From Qipengyuania polymorpha (GTDB taxonomy: Bacteria; Pseudomonadota; Alphaproteobacteria; Sphingomonadales; Sphingomonadaceae): a stretch of DNA of 64,000 bases. The notes beneath the pieces are model-generated. The model saw nothing but the letters and a program-made list of their open reading frames with translations. It had not been told where the DNA came from and made no database searches. Shown in pieces: positions 51,148 to 60,984 of this stretch (its first letter is position 1; every line of letters begins with the position of its first letter). The stretch is taken from positions 744,001 through 808,000 of the forward strand of contig NZ_JAIGNK010000001.1 in assembly GCF_019711435.1 (NCBI RefSeq), read 5' to 3'. Both the position numbers and the translations under genes were made by a program.

Positions 51148-52131
51148 ATGGAAACGATGGGCATCCAAGCGCTGACCTCTCCGGTCATCTTGTTTTTCGT
51201 TCTTGGACTCTTGGCGGCATTCGCAAGGTCCGATCTTGCAATCCCTGAAGCCATTGCGAAGGGCATGTCCCTTTACCTGATGGCGGCAATCGGCCTCAAA
51301 GGCGGCATCGAGGTCGCCGAATCCGGCCTCGACGGCACAGTGCTGGCCGCACTTGCGGCCGGCATTGGCGCCGGTTTCGTAATGCCGATCTATGCCTACT
51401 GGGTTCTCAAGGGTTTTGGACGCCTCAGCCGAATCAATGCCGGCGCGGTAGCTGCGCACTATGGTTCGGTCAGCGTTGTAACGTTCGTCACCGCTGTCGA
51501 GATCTACACTATCCAGGGCACTCCGCCTCAGGGGTACATGGTCGCCGTTATGGCTTCAATGGAAAGCCCCGCGATCCTTGCAGGCCTGCTGCTGGCACGC
51601 GGCCTGGGTTTGCAAGGGGGACAGAGCCGAAAGGAACTGGCGCATGAGGTCTTGCTCAACCCCTCGGTTGTCCTGCTGCTGGGTGCATTCGTCATCGGCA
51701 TGATCGCGGGCCCTGAGGGCTTCGCCGACGTCAAACCGTTCTTTGACGGCCTCTTCAAGGGCATCCTCTGCTTGTTCCTTCTGGATATGGGTCTCATCGC
51801 GGCGCGACGTATTCTGGATGCGCGCTCGCTCACTTGGCGACTGGTCGCCATCGCTATTGTGCTGCCGCTGGTGAACGGCGCCATCGGCACCGTGCTCGGT
51901 GTTTCGATTGGCCTCGATACCGGCTCCGCAGCGGCGCTCGGTGTGCTGTGTGCGAGCGCAAGTTATATCGCAGTACCGGCGGCCATGCGCCTCGCCCTGC
52001 CCGAAGCTGATCCGGGCATTTACCTGACGATGTCGCTGAGCATCACCTTCCCCTTCAACGTGTTGCTGAACATTGGCCTGATCGGAGCCCTTGCTGCGAC
52101 GCTGACCGGCGCAGGAGCCGTGACCCCATGA
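51148..52131 (+). CDS. sbtA: Sodium-dependent bicarbonate transporter SbtA
   Basis: This 327-residue permease of the SbtA family has about ten membrane segments and opens with LTSPVILFFVLGLLAAFARSDLAIPEAIAKGMSLYLMAAIGLKGG. The conserved halves contain AAHYGSVSVVTFVTAVE and CASASYIAVPAAMRLALPEADPGIYLTMSLSITFPFNV. Cyanobacterial SbtA takes up bicarbonate with Na+. I chose ATG 51148; a longer frame reaches 51064 but reads through lipA antisense. Its stop overlaps the PII-like gene, forming sbtA-sbtB-can. Confidence 0.93.
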   Translation: METMGIQALTSPVILFFVLGLLAAFARSDLAIPEAIAKGMSLYLMAAIGLKGGIEVAESGLDGTVLAALAAGIGAGFVMPIYAYWVLKGFGRLSRINAGAVAAHYGSVSVVTFVTAVEIYTIQGTPPQGYMVAVMASMESPAILAGLLLARGLGLQGGQSRKELAHEVLLNPSVVLLLGAFVIGMIAGPEGFADVKPFFDGLFKGILCLFLLDMGLIAARRILDARSLTWRLVAIAIVLPLVNGAIGTVLGVSIGLDTGSAAALGVLCASASYIAVPAAMRLALPEADPGIYLTMSLSITFPFNVLLNIGLIGALAATLTGAGAVTP

Positions 52132-52436
52132 TCGAAACAGTTATCCGCAAGCGTATCGAAATCCTTGCCGATCAGGCGCAGGTGAAGCGCGTGACGTCCA
52201 TTATCGACGAAGTCGGCATCACGGGCTGGACTGTACTTCCCGTTTCTTCCGGCCGGGGTCGCGAGGGTCGCTGGCGCGAAGAACGCGTCATGGGAACCGA
52301 CAAGAACCTCGTGGTGACAATCGCCTCGCAGGAAAATTCGCAAGCATTGGCCCAGGCGCTAGCTCCTATCCTGACATCACACGGACTATTGCTCACAATG
52401 TGGGACGTCGAAGTCATCCGTGGAGAGCGTTTCTAA
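52128..52436 (+). CDS. sbtB: SbtB-type PII-like regulator
   Basis: This 102-residue PII-fold protein has KRVTSIIDEVGITGWTVLPVSSGRGREGRW, a short T-loop-like segment, and VVTIASQENSQALAQALAPIL. Canonical PII uridylylation Tyr is not evident and the C-terminus lacks the SbtB CGPxGC motif. In cyanobacteria SbtB binds adenine nucleotides and gates SbtA. Here its start overlaps sbtA (ATGA), and the next gene, carbonic anhydrase, overlaps by one base. Confidence 0.87.
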   Translation: MIETVIRKRIEILADQAQVKRVTSIIDEVGITGWTVLPVSSGRGREGRWREERVMGTDKNLVVTIASQENSQALAQALAPILTSHGLLLTMWDVEVIRGERF

Positions 52437-53077
52437 TGCCAGAATTTGCCGAATTGCTTCAGGGCTACCGCCGCTTTCGCAAGGAAGGATACCCACGCCA
52501 GAAGGCTCGGTATGACGACCTCGTCAGCAAGGGCCAAAGTCCGAAACTCATGATCATCGGCTGTTCCGACAGCAGGGTCGATCCCGCGCAGATTTTCGAT
52601 GTTGATCCGGGAGAGATCTTCGTGGTCCGCAACGTGGCTGCACTGGTGCCGCCCTTCGAGACTTCGCCGGGACAGCATGGTGTGTCTGCGGCGCTCGAAT
52701 TCGCTGTCCAGTTTCTCAAGGTGCGCCAGATCGTCGTCATGGGGCACGGGATGTGCGGGGGGTGCAAGGCCGCGCTGACCCAGGACCTGCATGGCAATCC
52801 GCTCGGCGAAGGCGGTTTCATCGCGAACTGGGTCCACCTCCTCGACGAGGCCCGCGAACCGATCGCAGAGAAGCACGGTACCGAAAGTCGCGAGGCCGAA
52901 CGCGCCATGGAAATGGCTGCGGTCGGTGTGAGCATCGAGAATTTGCGGACCTTTCCGTGCGTTCGCGAAAAGGAAGCAAGCGGCGAACTCAAGCTGCGCG
53001 GTGCCTTTTTCGCGATCTCGGACGGCGTGCTCCACGTGCGGAACGAAGATACCGGGGAATTCGAACCGGCGGACTGA
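52436..53077 (+). CDS. can: Beta-class carbonic anhydrase
   Basis: This 213-residue zinc enzyme interconverts CO2 and bicarbonate. The zinc and dyad residues are Cys43, Asp45 and Arg47 (CSDSRVDP), His104 and Cys107 (GHGMCGGC). The start ATG 52436 overlaps the sbtB stop by one base and has GGAGAG upstream. The long in-frame lead to 52400 is inside sbtB. Together with SbtA and SbtB it forms a bicarbonate uptake and hydration module. Confidence 0.95.
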   Translation: MPEFAELLQGYRRFRKEGYPRQKARYDDLVSKGQSPKLMIIGCSDSRVDPAQIFDVDPGEIFVVRNVAALVPPFETSPGQHGVSAALEFAVQFLKVRQIVVMGHGMCGGCKAALTQDLHGNPLGEGGFIANWVHLLDEAREPIAEKHGTESREAERAMEMAAVGVSIENLRTFPCVREKEASGELKLRGAFFAISDGVLHVRNEDTGEFEPAD

Positions 53078-53114
53078 CTTGCGCTCGAGGCCTGCCCGGC
53101 CCATGTGAGCGCGC

Positions 53115-53840
53115 ATGGCTGAAAAAGAACTGAAAAACATCGCCCTGCTGATCGACGCGGACAACACGACGCCGCGCGGCATCGACCCCGTCCTGACCGT
53201 CATGGCCGAACTGGGCCAGGTCAACATCAAGCGCGCCTACGGCAACTTCACCAAGAAGAACCTGCAGGGCTGGGACAAGTACAGCCACAAGTTCGGCATC
53301 CTGCCCTACCAGCAGTTCGACATGACGACCGGCAAGAACGCCACCGACATGGCCATGACGATCGACGCGATCGACCTGCTCTACCAGGGCAAGGTCGATG
53401 GTTTCGGGATCATGAGTTCCGACAGCGATTTCACTCCCCTCGCCACCCGGCTGAGGCAGGACGGGCTGATCGTTTACGGTTTCGGCAGCAAGAACAAGAC
53501 GCCCGATGCCTTCAAGAGCGCGTGCACCCGTTTTATCGACATCGATGCGCTGATTGCCGGCGCGTCGGATGAAGCGACTCCCTCGAAGGCCACCGGCAAG
53601 GCGGAGAAGTCGAGCATCGACGAGGAACTGGTCGATTTGCTCGGCACGGCGTGGAAAGCGGCCAACCGCGACGAGGATGGCTATGCGCAGATGGGCGAAG
53701 TCGGCAGCCTTGCGGGCAACCGTTCCAGCTTCGACGTGCGTAACTACGGCTTCAAGCGCCTGTCCGACCTGTTCCATTCGCTGGACCAGTTCGATGTCAA
53801 ACGCCGAGAGAACACGCTTTACGTCAAGCGCCTGCGCTAA
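53115..53840 (+). CDS. NYN-domain ribonuclease-like protein with C-terminal LOTUS/HTH
   Basis: This 241-residue protein has a PIN-like NYN domain (residues 1-150) with acidic catalytic-site residues in LLIDADNTTP, GKNATDMAMTIDAID and SSDSDFTPLATRLRQDG. A linker and a C-terminal OST-HTH/LOTUS-like domain (about 170-241, VDLLGTAWKAANRDEDGYAQMGEVG to YGFKRLSDLF) follow. Such LabA-like proteins likely bind or cut RNA. It starts 37 bases after the carbonic anhydrase and ends at a bidirectional terminator. Confidence 0.88.
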   Translation: MAEKELKNIALLIDADNTTPRGIDPVLTVMAELGQVNIKRAYGNFTKKNLQGWDKYSHKFGILPYQQFDMTTGKNATDMAMTIDAIDLLYQGKVDGFGIMSSDSDFTPLATRLRQDGLIVYGFGSKNKTPDAFKSACTRFIDIDALIAGASDEATPSKATGKAEKSSIDEELVDLLGTAWKAANRDEDGYAQMGEVGSLAGNRSSFDVRNYGFKRLSDLFHSLDQFDVKRRENTLYVKRLR

Positions 53841-53847
53841 AACAAAA

Positions 53848-53884
53848 ACGGCGCGGGTCCCGAAGGAACCGCGCCGTCTTTCTC
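53848..53884. terminator. Bidirectional intrinsic terminator
   Basis: ACGGCGCGG (53848-53856) pairs with CCGCGCCGT (53869-53877) in a GC-rich nine-base stem. On the minus strand it is followed by TTTTTGTTTT, a strong U tract that would end the TPR gene transcript; on the plus strand by CTTTCT. It sits between two convergent genes and serves both. Confidence 0.85.
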
Positions 53885-53903
53885 AGTTACTGGCTAGGCT
53901 GGC

Positions 53904-55235
53904 TTACATGCCGCCCTGCTGCGCTGCGTAGATCGCCCACAGGTTGGCCAGTTCGCGGCGCGTGCCTTCGACCTTCTTGAAGGTTTCGATAGCCTCCGCA
54001 TACTTGCCCTGGTCGTACTGGGCGATGCCGAGACGCGTCAGGACGACGGGCGTTTCCACACCGCTCATGGTGAGCGCCTTGGTGTAGAATTCCTCTGCTT
54101 CGGCCGGCTGGTCGTAGCTCAGGAAAGTGTCGCCCGCGACAACAATGGTCTTGAGTGTCGCGCCTGCTGCACGGGCATCGGCAGCCAGGCTGGCAAGCTC
54201 GGCGCGGTCGGCGTTGAGGCGACCAGCCGCGTCCTTGCGCGATTCGACGAGGAAGGGGTCAGTCTTGTCAATATTGCCGAGGGCAAAACCCTCGTCGATC
54301 GCCGAGACAACCTCGCCCGGGTAACGGCGGGGGTCGAGCAATTCGACATATTCCGAGAGTACGCGAGTGTCGTTGTAGACCTTCATACGGCGCGAAAGAC
54401 GCAGGAGGTCAACAGCCTCGGGGTTGGCGTAATCCTTTGCCGTAAGCGTGATGATGACCGCATCGCCCCAGGTCGTGGGGGTCGGATACTGCTCGGCGAG
54501 CAGCGCCACGTATTTCGCGGATTCCGCATTCATGTTGTTTTCGTATGCGTGCTGCAGGCCGGTGCGGATAAGCGTCTCGGCAACCGGTTCACCGGCAGAG
54601 CGCAGTCCGTCGATCACGCCCGACAGATAGGCGAGGCCTTCGCTCGTCTGTCCGGCATCGAAATACATATCGGCAATCATGCGCTGCATGTCAGCTGCAC
54701 CGATGGTGCTGACCGAGCCGTCGCTCATGTTTGCTTCGAACGAGTAGTTTGCCGCAATGGCTGCTTCGAGCGCAGCGCGTGCTTCGGCAATGTTATCCTG
54801 ACCGCGATAGATCTGGAACAGGTTCCAGTTGAGCTGGCCGGCAAGGTCGGGCTCGAGGATGCCGCTGTCGAGCATCATCTTCATGCCCTGCAACTGCATG
54901 GCTTCGTCGTCAGCCTTGAGGCCGAGGTTGAGGATCAGGGCACCGGCAGCGCGCTTCTCGTCAGCGCTGCTCGTGGCCGCAACCACGGCCGGGACTAAGC
55001 CCCTGGCCGCCTCAATGTCGGGTGCCTCGGCCTTGAGGGCTTCGTTCAGCGGGGTGTAGACCTTTACCCAATCCTTCGAATATTCGGCCTTACGCTCCTC
55101 TTCCTTCTTCTTTTTCTGAGCATGTGCGGGCTCGGCGAAAGCGGTCATGCCAAGCGCGCCGGTGGCCGCGAGGACGAGTGCCATCGCGATAGCCGAAGAC
55201 GGACGCGAAGCCTTGTTGGAACGGGTGAAAATCAT
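53904..55235 (-). CDS. Secreted TPR-repeat protein
   Basis: This 443-residue exported protein has a signal peptide (residues 1-39, ending EPAHAQ) followed by a Lys/Glu-rich segment (KKKKEEERKAEYSKDW). The rest is helical repeats, with TPR-like pairs near residues 125-160 (LAGQLNWNLFQIYRGQDNIAEARAALEAAI without clear consensus) and at the end (FYTKALTMSG and RLGIAQYDQGKYAEAIETFKKV). No catalytic site is visible; it is a likely periplasmic scaffold. A GGGAG site precedes ATG 55233-55235. Confidence 0.8.
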   Translation of the reverse strand: MIFTRSNKASRPSSAIAMALVLAATGALGMTAFAEPAHAQKKKKEEERKAEYSKDWVKVYTPLNEALKAEAPDIEAARGLVPAVVAATSSADEKRAAGALILNLGLKADDEAMQLQGMKMMLDSGILEPDLAGQLNWNLFQIYRGQDNIAEARAALEAAIAANYSFEANMSDGSVSTIGAADMQRMIADMYFDAGQTSEGLAYLSGVIDGLRSAGEPVAETLIRTGLQHAYENNMNAESAKYVALLAEQYPTPTTWGDAVIITLTAKDYANPEAVDLLRLSRRMKVYNDTRVLSEYVELLDPRRYPGEVVSAIDEGFALGNIDKTDPFLVESRKDAAGRLNADRAELASLAADARAAGATLKTIVVAGDTFLSYDQPAEAEEFYTKALTMSGVETPVVLTRLGIAQYDQGKYAEAIETFKKVEGTRRELANLWAIYAAQQGGM

Positions 55236-55541
55236 GTCTTGTAACTCCCAAGAGTGGATAGGGGGTCGAGCGCTTTGTGGCGCCGTTAAACGGTCATGGA
55301 CGCGGCCAATGCCGCTTCTGCGCTCTCATTGCAATCTGTGTAGCCAAAACGCGCTGAACGGTGTTTGAATGCGGGTGGCTCCCGCCGTTCATGGTTACCT
55401 TGGGCGCAAGGGTCATCCATATGTGGAAAAAGCGCATGAAACGGGGCTTCGGTTCCCGCAATCGGTGGCGCTTCAAGGGCATCTCGCCTAGGGTTTTACG
55501 CCTGAATACCTGTCTGACACAGCATATGGATACCATCAGTT
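55236..55541. other. Intergenic region between the TPR gene and gyrA
   Basis: This 306-base spacer separates two divergent genes and must contain both promoters. I see no strong sigma-70 or sigma-32 match. An open frame of 62 codons (55361-55549) is rich in Arg, Trp and Lys and has no ribosome-binding site; I do not call it a gene. AAGCGC near 55429 and GCGCTT near 55467 could pair around an inner hairpin with a CTTCGG loop, so a structured leader is possible. Confidence 0.5.
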
Positions 55542-58382
55542 TTGGCTGACGACATCGACACGATCGATTCCCCCATTCCGGGCGGCGAAGAACACACCCG
55601 CATCGACATCGTCGAGGAAATGAAGACGAGCTATCTCGATTACGCGATGAGCGTGATCGTGAGCCGCGCATTGCCCGATGTGCGCGACGGGCTGAAGCCG
55701 GTCCATCGCCGCATCCTCTACGCCAGCAATGAAGGCGGCTTCGTCGCCGGGCGCCCGTTCCGCAAAAGCGCCAAGATCGTCGGCGACGTGATGGGTAACT
55801 ACCACCCGCATGGTGACGCGGCGATTTACGACGCGCTGGCGCGTATGACCCAGAACTGGTCGCTGCGCGTCCCGCTGATCGACGGCCAGGGTAACTTCGG
55901 TTCGATGGACCCCGACCCGCCGGCATCCATGCGTTACACCGAAGCGCGGCTTGCCCGCGTCGCCAATTCGCTGCTCGACGACCTCGACAAGGACACGGTC
56001 GATTTCGCCGACAACTACGACGGTTCGCGCCGCGAGCCTACGGTCCTGCCCGCCCGCTTCCCCAACCTCCTCGTCAATGGCGCGGGCGGTATCGCGGTCG
56101 GCATGGCGACGAACATCCCGCCGCATAATCTCGGCGAGGTGATCGACGGCTGTTTCGCCTATATGGACAACCCCGCCATCACGAGCGAGGAACTGTTCGA
56201 GATCATTCCGGGACCGGACTTCCCGACCGCGCCGCTCATCCTCGGCAAGTCGGGCGCCCGTGCCGCCTACACGACGGGTCGCGGCTCCATCCTCCAGCGC
56301 GCGCGCCACACGATCGAAGAGAAGCGCGGCGACCGCAAGTCGATCGTTCTCACTTCCATCCCCTTCCAGGTCGGCAAGAGCGGTCTGGTCGAGAAAATTG
56401 CCGAGGCGGCCAAGGACAAGCGCATCGAGGGTATCTCCGATATCCGCGACGAATCCAGCCGCCAGGGCGTGCGCGTGGTCGTTGACCTCAAGCGCGATGC
56501 CTCGCCCGAGGTCGTGCTCAACCAGATCTGGCGTTACACGCCTGCGCAGGCGAGCTTCCCGGCGAACATGCTCGCCATCAGCGGCGGCCGCCCCGAAGTC
56601 CTGACGCTGCGCGAGTTCATCCAGGCCTTCATCACCTTCCGCGAGGAAGTGATCACCCGCCGCACCAAGTTCGAACTGAACAAGGCGCGCGACCGGGCGC
56701 ATATCTTGCTCGGCCTCGTGGTCGCCGTCTCCAACCTCGACGAGGTGGTGGCAATGATCCGCGGCGCACCGACGCCTGCCGAAGCGCGCGCACGCCTGCT
56801 CGCCAAGGAATGGCCCATCGGCGACATCGCGCAATATATCGCGCTGGTCGAAGCCATCGAGCCGAGCGACGAGCAGGCCGGCGGTACCTACCGCCTGTCC
56901 GAGCGTCAGGTGAAAGCCATTCTCGACCTGCGGCTCCACCGCCTGACCGCGCTGGGCCGCGATGAAATCGGTGACGAGCTCAAGGAACTCTCGCTCTCCA
57001 TCGAGGAATATCTCTCCATCCTCGCCGACCGCGTGAAGCTCTACGGCGTGATGCGCGGCGAGCTTGAGGAAATCAAAGCTGCCTACGCCACGCCGCGCGT
57101 CTCAGAAATCGCGCCTGCATGGGACGGTATCGACGACGAAGACCTTATCGAGCGTGAAGAGATGGTCGTGACCGTTACCCACGGCGGCTACATCAAGCGT
57201 ACCCCGCTCGACGCTTTCCGTGCACAGGCTCGCGGCGGCAAGGGCCGCAGCGGCATGGCGACGAAGGACGAGGATGCCGTCGTCGAAATGTTCGTAACTT
57301 CGACGCACAACCCGGTGTTGTTCTTCACGAATACGGGCCGCGTCTACCGTATGAAAGTGTGGAAGCTGCCCGAAGGCGGGCCGCAGACCAAGGGCCGCCC
57401 GATGGTCAACCTCCTGCCCTTGGGTGATGACGAGCGGGTTACCAATGTGCTTTCCCTGCCCGAGGACGAGAACGAGTGGGAAAACCTCAACATCGTCTTC
57501 GCGACCGAGCAGGGAATGGTCCGCCGCAACTCGATGGATGCCTTCACCAACGTACCCAGCAACGGCAAATACGCCATGGGCTTCGTCGAAGGCAGCGGTG
57601 ACCGCCTTATCGGTGTCGAACTGCTGACCGAGGACCAGGAAATCTTCCTCGCTTCGGATTCGGGCAAGGCGATCCGCTTCTCCGCTACCGACGCGCGCGA
57701 GACCAAGAGCCGTACCGGTATCGGTGTGCGCGGCATGAAGCTGAAGGAAGGCCAGAAGGTCGTCTCGATGGCCGTGCTCGATGCCGGTGAATCCGAAACC
57801 GAGGTGCGTGAAGCCTATCTTCGTGCTGCGGAGTGGAAGAACAACGATAATGAGCCAACGCTTCCCGCCGAAAAGGTCGAGGAACTGTCGGAGACCGAAG
57901 AGTTCATCCTGACGCTGACCACCAAAGGCTACGGCAAGATTTCGTCCTCCTACGAGTACCGCACCATCGGCCGCGGCGGGATGGGCCTCACCAATATCGG
58001 TGAACCTTCCAGCAATCCCGAGCGCAACGGTCCGGTTGTGGCGAGTTTCCCGGTCAAGCACGGTTCGCAGCTCATGCTGGTGACCGATCAGGCCAAGCTC
58101 ATCCGCCTACCCATCACCTTCCGCCATATGGTGGAAGGCGGCTTCGAGAACCATGAAGGCTTCTCGATTTCGGGCCGCGGTTCGTCGGGCGTGCGCATCT
58201 TCAACGTGGCCAAGGGCGAGAACATCGTCGGCGCGGCGCTGATCGACGAAACCGAGGAACCGGAAAACGAAGCCGAAGAGCGGGTTCAGGACGAGATTGC
58301 CGCGCGCGGCGGACTCAACAAGACCGAGCCGCACACGACGGCGCATTCGGACAAGAATATCGAAGGCGAACCGGGGGGCTGA
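55542..58382 (+). CDS. gyrA: DNA gyrase subunit A
   Basis: This 946-residue type II topoisomerase subunit cuts and rejoins DNA to introduce negative supercoils. The catalytic Tyr is Tyr132 in RYTEARL. The quinolone-determining region reads [10 protein letters not shown], with Ala93 where E. coli has Ser83, while the Asp97 equivalent of Asp87 is kept. The C-terminal beta-pinwheel starts near residue 530, with a GyrA-box-like [10 protein letters not shown]. An acidic insertion occurs at about 760-785 ([18 protein letters not shown]). The start is TTG 55542, the only start upstream of conserved sequence. Confidence 0.97.
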   Translation: MADDIDTIDSPIPGGEEHTRIDIVEEMKTSYLDYAMSVIVSRALPDVRDGLKPVHRRILYASNEGGFVAGRPFRKSAKIVGDVMGNYHPHGDAAIYDALARMTQNWSLRVPLIDGQGNFGSMDPDPPASMRYTEARLARVANSLLDDLDKDTVDFADNYDGSRREPTVLPARFPNLLVNGAGGIAVGMATNIPPHNLGEVIDGCFAYMDNPAITSEELFEIIPGPDFPTAPLILGKSGARAAYTTGRGSILQRARHTIEEKRGDRKSIVLTSIPFQVGKSGLVEKIAEAAKDKRIEGISDIRDESSRQGVRVVVDLKRDASPEVVLNQIWRYTPAQASFPANMLAISGGRPEVLTLREFIQAFITFREEVITRRTKFELNKARDRAHILLGLVVAVSNLDEVVAMIRGAPTPAEARARLLAKEWPIGDIAQYIALVEAIEPSDEQAGGTYRLSERQVKAILDLRLHRLTALGRDEIGDELKELSLSIEEYLSILADRVKLYGVMRGELEEIKAAYATPRVSEIAPAWDGIDDEDLIEREEMVVTVTHGGYIKRTPLDAFRAQARGGKGRSGMATKDEDAVVEMFVTSTHNPVLFFTNTGRVYRMKVWKLPEGGPQTKGRPMVNLLPLGDDERVTNVLSLPEDENEWENLNIVFATEQGMVRRNSMDAFTNVPSNGKYAMGFVEGSGDRLIGVELLTEDQEIFLASDSGKAIRFSATDARETKSRTGIGVRGMKLKEGQKVVSMAVLDAGESETEVREAYLRAAEWKNNDNEPTLPAEKVEELSETEEFILTLTTKGYGKISSSYEYRTIGRGGMGLTNIGEPSSNPERNGPVVASFPVKHGSQLMLVTDQAKLIRLPITFRHMVEGGFENHEGFSISGRGSSGVRIFNVAKGENIVGAALIDETEEPENEAEERVQDEIAARGGLNKTEPHTTAHSDKNIEGEPGG

Positions 58383-58400
58383 TAGCCTCCCGGGCGCGGG

Positions 58401-59057
58401 TTAGACCTTGCCCTTGCGGATTGTCTGGATGACCCCGGTCGCAATCAGGAACTGACCGCCATAATAGAGTGGCCACACCAGCCACTCGGCGATGTCGCGC
58501 GGCATCTGCCCGGACTCGCGCGCAAAGATTATGAGGTCGCTGACGACGAAGAGCACCGCGCCGATACCCACACGGTATCGCGGGAAACGGCTCGTCCAGG
58601 CAGCCCCCGCCATCGCGCCGACCACGAGTGCGTAAAGCGCGGCGAGGTACCAGTTCTCGAGCGGATAGGTCAGCATTCCGGCAAGCATCGGGGTAGCGAG
58701 CAAAAGCGCGAGACCGGCGGCTTTCTGGCTGGCGGTGGCCTGCTCGCGCCGCTGGGTCATGAAGAGCCCAATGGCGATGAGGTGGCCGACGGCAAACAGC
58801 GCTCCGCCGAAGAGGAAATTGAACTCCAGCACAACGTCGGCCAGCGCACCGAACGCCATGACCAGCGTGATGAGCACCCCCTCCCTGCCCCGTCCCCGCT
58901 GGGCGGCGTAGATGGCGAGGAAAGCAACACCGGCGCCCTTCCATAGCGAGAGGAAGCTGCCACCCACCTTTCCGTCCATCACGAAGAAATAGCTGATGCC
59001 GAAAAGCAGGCTGAGCAGCAGGTATGGCCGGTGGTCTATGAGTGCGCGTTTTGGCAT
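58401..59057 (-). CDS. YhhN family membrane protein (lysoplasmalogenase-like)
   Basis: This 218-residue membrane protein has about eight helices and matches the YhhN/TMEM86 family: YLLLSLLFGISYFFV, a central ADVVLEFNFLFGGALFAVGHLIAIGLF with conserved Asp and His, and FVVSDLIIFARE in the last part. Family members hydrolyse the vinyl ether of lysoplasmalogens in animals; the bacterial substrate is uncertain. ATG 59055-59057 is the start. A longer open frame upstream is antisense to trmFO. Confidence 0.87.
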   Translation of the reverse strand: MPKRALIDHRPYLLLSLLFGISYFFVMDGKVGGSFLSLWKGAGVAFLAIYAAQRGRGREGVLITLVMAFGALADVVLEFNFLFGGALFAVGHLIAIGLFMTQRREQATASQKAAGLALLLATPMLAGMLTYPLENWYLAALYALVVGAMAGAAWTSRFPRYRVGIGAVLFVVSDLIIFARESGQMPRDIAEWLVWPLYYGGQFLIATGVIQTIRKGKV

Positions 59058-59111
59058 CGCGCACCTATTCCCTTGATAGAGGGCGGGTGCAAGCACTAGG
59101 TGGCGCGCAAC

Positions 59112-60479
59112 ATGACACACGACATCCAGATTATCGGCGGCGGCCTCGCCGGAAGCGAAGCGGCGTGGCAGCTTGCACGGCGCGGCTACAAGGTCCGCCT
59201 CTCCGAAATGCGCGGCAGCGGCGAGATGACGCCTGCCCACCAGACCGACGGCCTGGCCGAGCTCGTCTGCTCGAACAGCTTCCGCAGCGATGACAGCGAC
59301 AAGAACGCAGTCGGCCTGCTGCACCACGAAATGCGCCGCCTCGACAGCATCATCATGCGCGCCGGCGAAGTTGCGCGGGTGCCGGCCGGCAGCGCCATGG
59401 CCGTCGACCGCGATGTGTTTTCCGCCGAAGTGCAGCGCACTCTCGAAGAACATCCGAACATCACCGTGGTTCGCGAGCGGGTCGATGCCCTCCCCTCCTC
59501 CGGCCCGACCATCGTCGCTACCGGACCGCTGACCGCGCAATCGCTTGCCGAGAGCATCGTGAAATCGACCGGGCAGGACCGCCTCGCCTTTTTCGACGCG
59601 ATTGCACCCATTGTGCACCGCGACAGCATCGACATGTCGAAGTGCTGGATCCAGAGCCGCTGGAACAAGCGCACCGAGGCCTCGAACGAAGATGGCGATT
59701 ATATCAATTGCCCGATGACCAAGGAGCAGTACCTCGCCTTCCACCAGGGCCTGATGGACGGCGAGAAGACCGAATTCCGTGAATGGGAAGCTGACACGCC
59801 CTATTTCGATGGCTGCATGCCGATCGAGGTGATGGCATCGCGCGGGGTGGAAACCCTGCGCTACGGCCCGATGAAGGGCGTCGGCCTCGACAATCCTTAC
59901 GACACGAGCGAAGAGCACCCGCAGGGCAAGTGGCCCTATGCGGTGGTGCAGCTGCGGCAGGACAACAAGCTCGGCACATTGTGGAACATGGTCGGGTTCC
60001 AGACCAAGCTGAAATATGGCGCGCAAATAGAACTGTTCCGCACCATTCCGGGCCTTGAGAATGCAGAGTTCGCGCGTCTCGGCGGATTGCACCGCAACAC
60101 CTTTATCAACTCACCTCTCGTCCTCGACCGGCAGCTACGCCTGCGTGGCGGCGAGCATATCCGTTTCGCAGGGCAAATCACTGGATGTGAGGGCTATGTC
60201 GAAAGCTCAGCTGTGGGCCTGATGGCAGGCATGATGGCGGCGAGCGAATTGGCGGGACGCGACTGGACGCCACCGCCCCGCACTACCGCCTTTGGAGCGT
60301 TGCTATCGCACATTACCGGCGATGCGGAAGCCGACACCTTCCAGCCGATGAATGTGAACTTCGGCCTTTTCCCGCCGCTCCACGATGTGAAGAAAAAGCA
60401 GCGCAAGGAGGCCTATACCTCGCGCGCCAAGGCGGAATTCGGCGAGTGGCTGGACACCCTCGAGGCAGTCCCCGCCTGA
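59112..60479 (+). CDS. trmFO: tRNA m5U54 methyltransferase TrmFO
   Basis: This 455-residue folate- and FAD-dependent enzyme makes 5-methyluridine at position 54 of tRNA. The FAD site is [33 protein letters not shown] text appears as [14 protein letters not shown] with the catalytic Cys region, and [26 protein letters not shown] is the second family signature. The tail has FGLFPPL. I chose ATG 59112, preceded by AGGTGG. A GTG at 59100 would add four residues. Confidence 0.96.
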   Translation: MTHDIQIIGGGLAGSEAAWQLARRGYKVRLSEMRGSGEMTPAHQTDGLAELVCSNSFRSDDSDKNAVGLLHHEMRRLDSIIMRAGEVARVPAGSAMAVDRDVFSAEVQRTLEEHPNITVVRERVDALPSSGPTIVATGPLTAQSLAESIVKSTGQDRLAFFDAIAPIVHRDSIDMSKCWIQSRWNKRTEASNEDGDYINCPMTKEQYLAFHQGLMDGEKTEFREWEADTPYFDGCMPIEVMASRGVETLRYGPMKGVGLDNPYDTSEEHPQGKWPYAVVQLRQDNKLGTLWNMVGFQTKLKYGAQIELFRTIPGLENAEFARLGGLHRNTFINSPLVLDRQLRLRGGEHIRFAGQITGCEGYVESSAVGLMAGMMAASELAGRDWTPPPRTTAFGALLSHITGDAEADTFQPMNVNFGLFPPLHDVKKKQRKEAYTSRAKAEFGEWLDTLEAVPA

Positions 60480-60947
60480 TCAGCAGGCGCAGCGACGTTT
60501 CTTGGCAGGTTTGGGCTTGGTAGTGGCGAACTCGCTGGGCGAAAGCTCGCGGTCGCCATTGGCATCGGCGCCTTCGAACTTTTCGACCGTGGTGACCGCC
60601 CACTCCTCGAAGGTGAGGAGGTTGTTGCCATCCTTGTCGAGCTTGCGGAAAGCATCCGAGCGGGTCGACAGCATCTCGCTGCGCGTTATTCGCCAGTCGC
60701 GGTTGCGGTCGTAGCGGAAGAAGCGCTGTTGTTCCTTGGTCAATTCGCTGGCCTCTGGAGGCGCGGGGCCTTCCATGTCGCCGGGATCGCTGACGGGCAG
60801 CGCTTCGGGATCATAGGCGGGAGGCGCGAAGGCCATGGGATCGGGCGGCGGTGCGGCCTCTTCCACCGCGGCGCGCCCTTCCCACCAGAATAGGCCGACG
60901 CCCGCCATCATCAGCGTTACAAGCGAACCGGTTATGAAGGCTTTCAC
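60480..60947 (-). CDS. Membrane-anchored EF-hand protein
   Basis: This 155-residue protein starts at GTG 60945-60947 with GGAGAG upstream, opening VKAFITGSLVTLMMAGVGLFWWEG, an N-terminal membrane anchor. A Pro/Ala/Glu linker leads to EF-hand-like loops: DRNRDWRITRSE, DKDGNNLLTFEE and DANGDRELSPSE, each with Asp/Asn at calcium-binding positions. The C-terminus is basic and ends KKRRCAC. It likely faces the periplasm and binds calcium. It abuts the trmFO stop codon. Confidence 0.8.
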   Translation of the reverse strand: MKAFITGSLVTLMMAGVGLFWWEGRAAVEEAAPPPDPMAFAPPAYDPEALPVSDPGDMEGPAPPEASELTKEQQRFFRYDRNRDWRITRSEMLSTRSDAFRKLDKDGNNLLTFEEWAVTTVEKFEGADANGDRELSPSEFATTKPKPAKKRRCAC

Positions 60948-60984
60948 TTCGCGAGCTCTCCCCTTGCTCGCCTGCAAACCTAGC

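Noticed and set aside
55361..55549. 62-codon frame upstream of gyrA
   Set aside because: No ribosome-binding site, and a Trp/Arg-rich composition unlike its neighbours.
59058..60092. Upstream extension of the YhhN gene
   Set aside because: It is antisense to trmFO and contains no membrane helices of the family.
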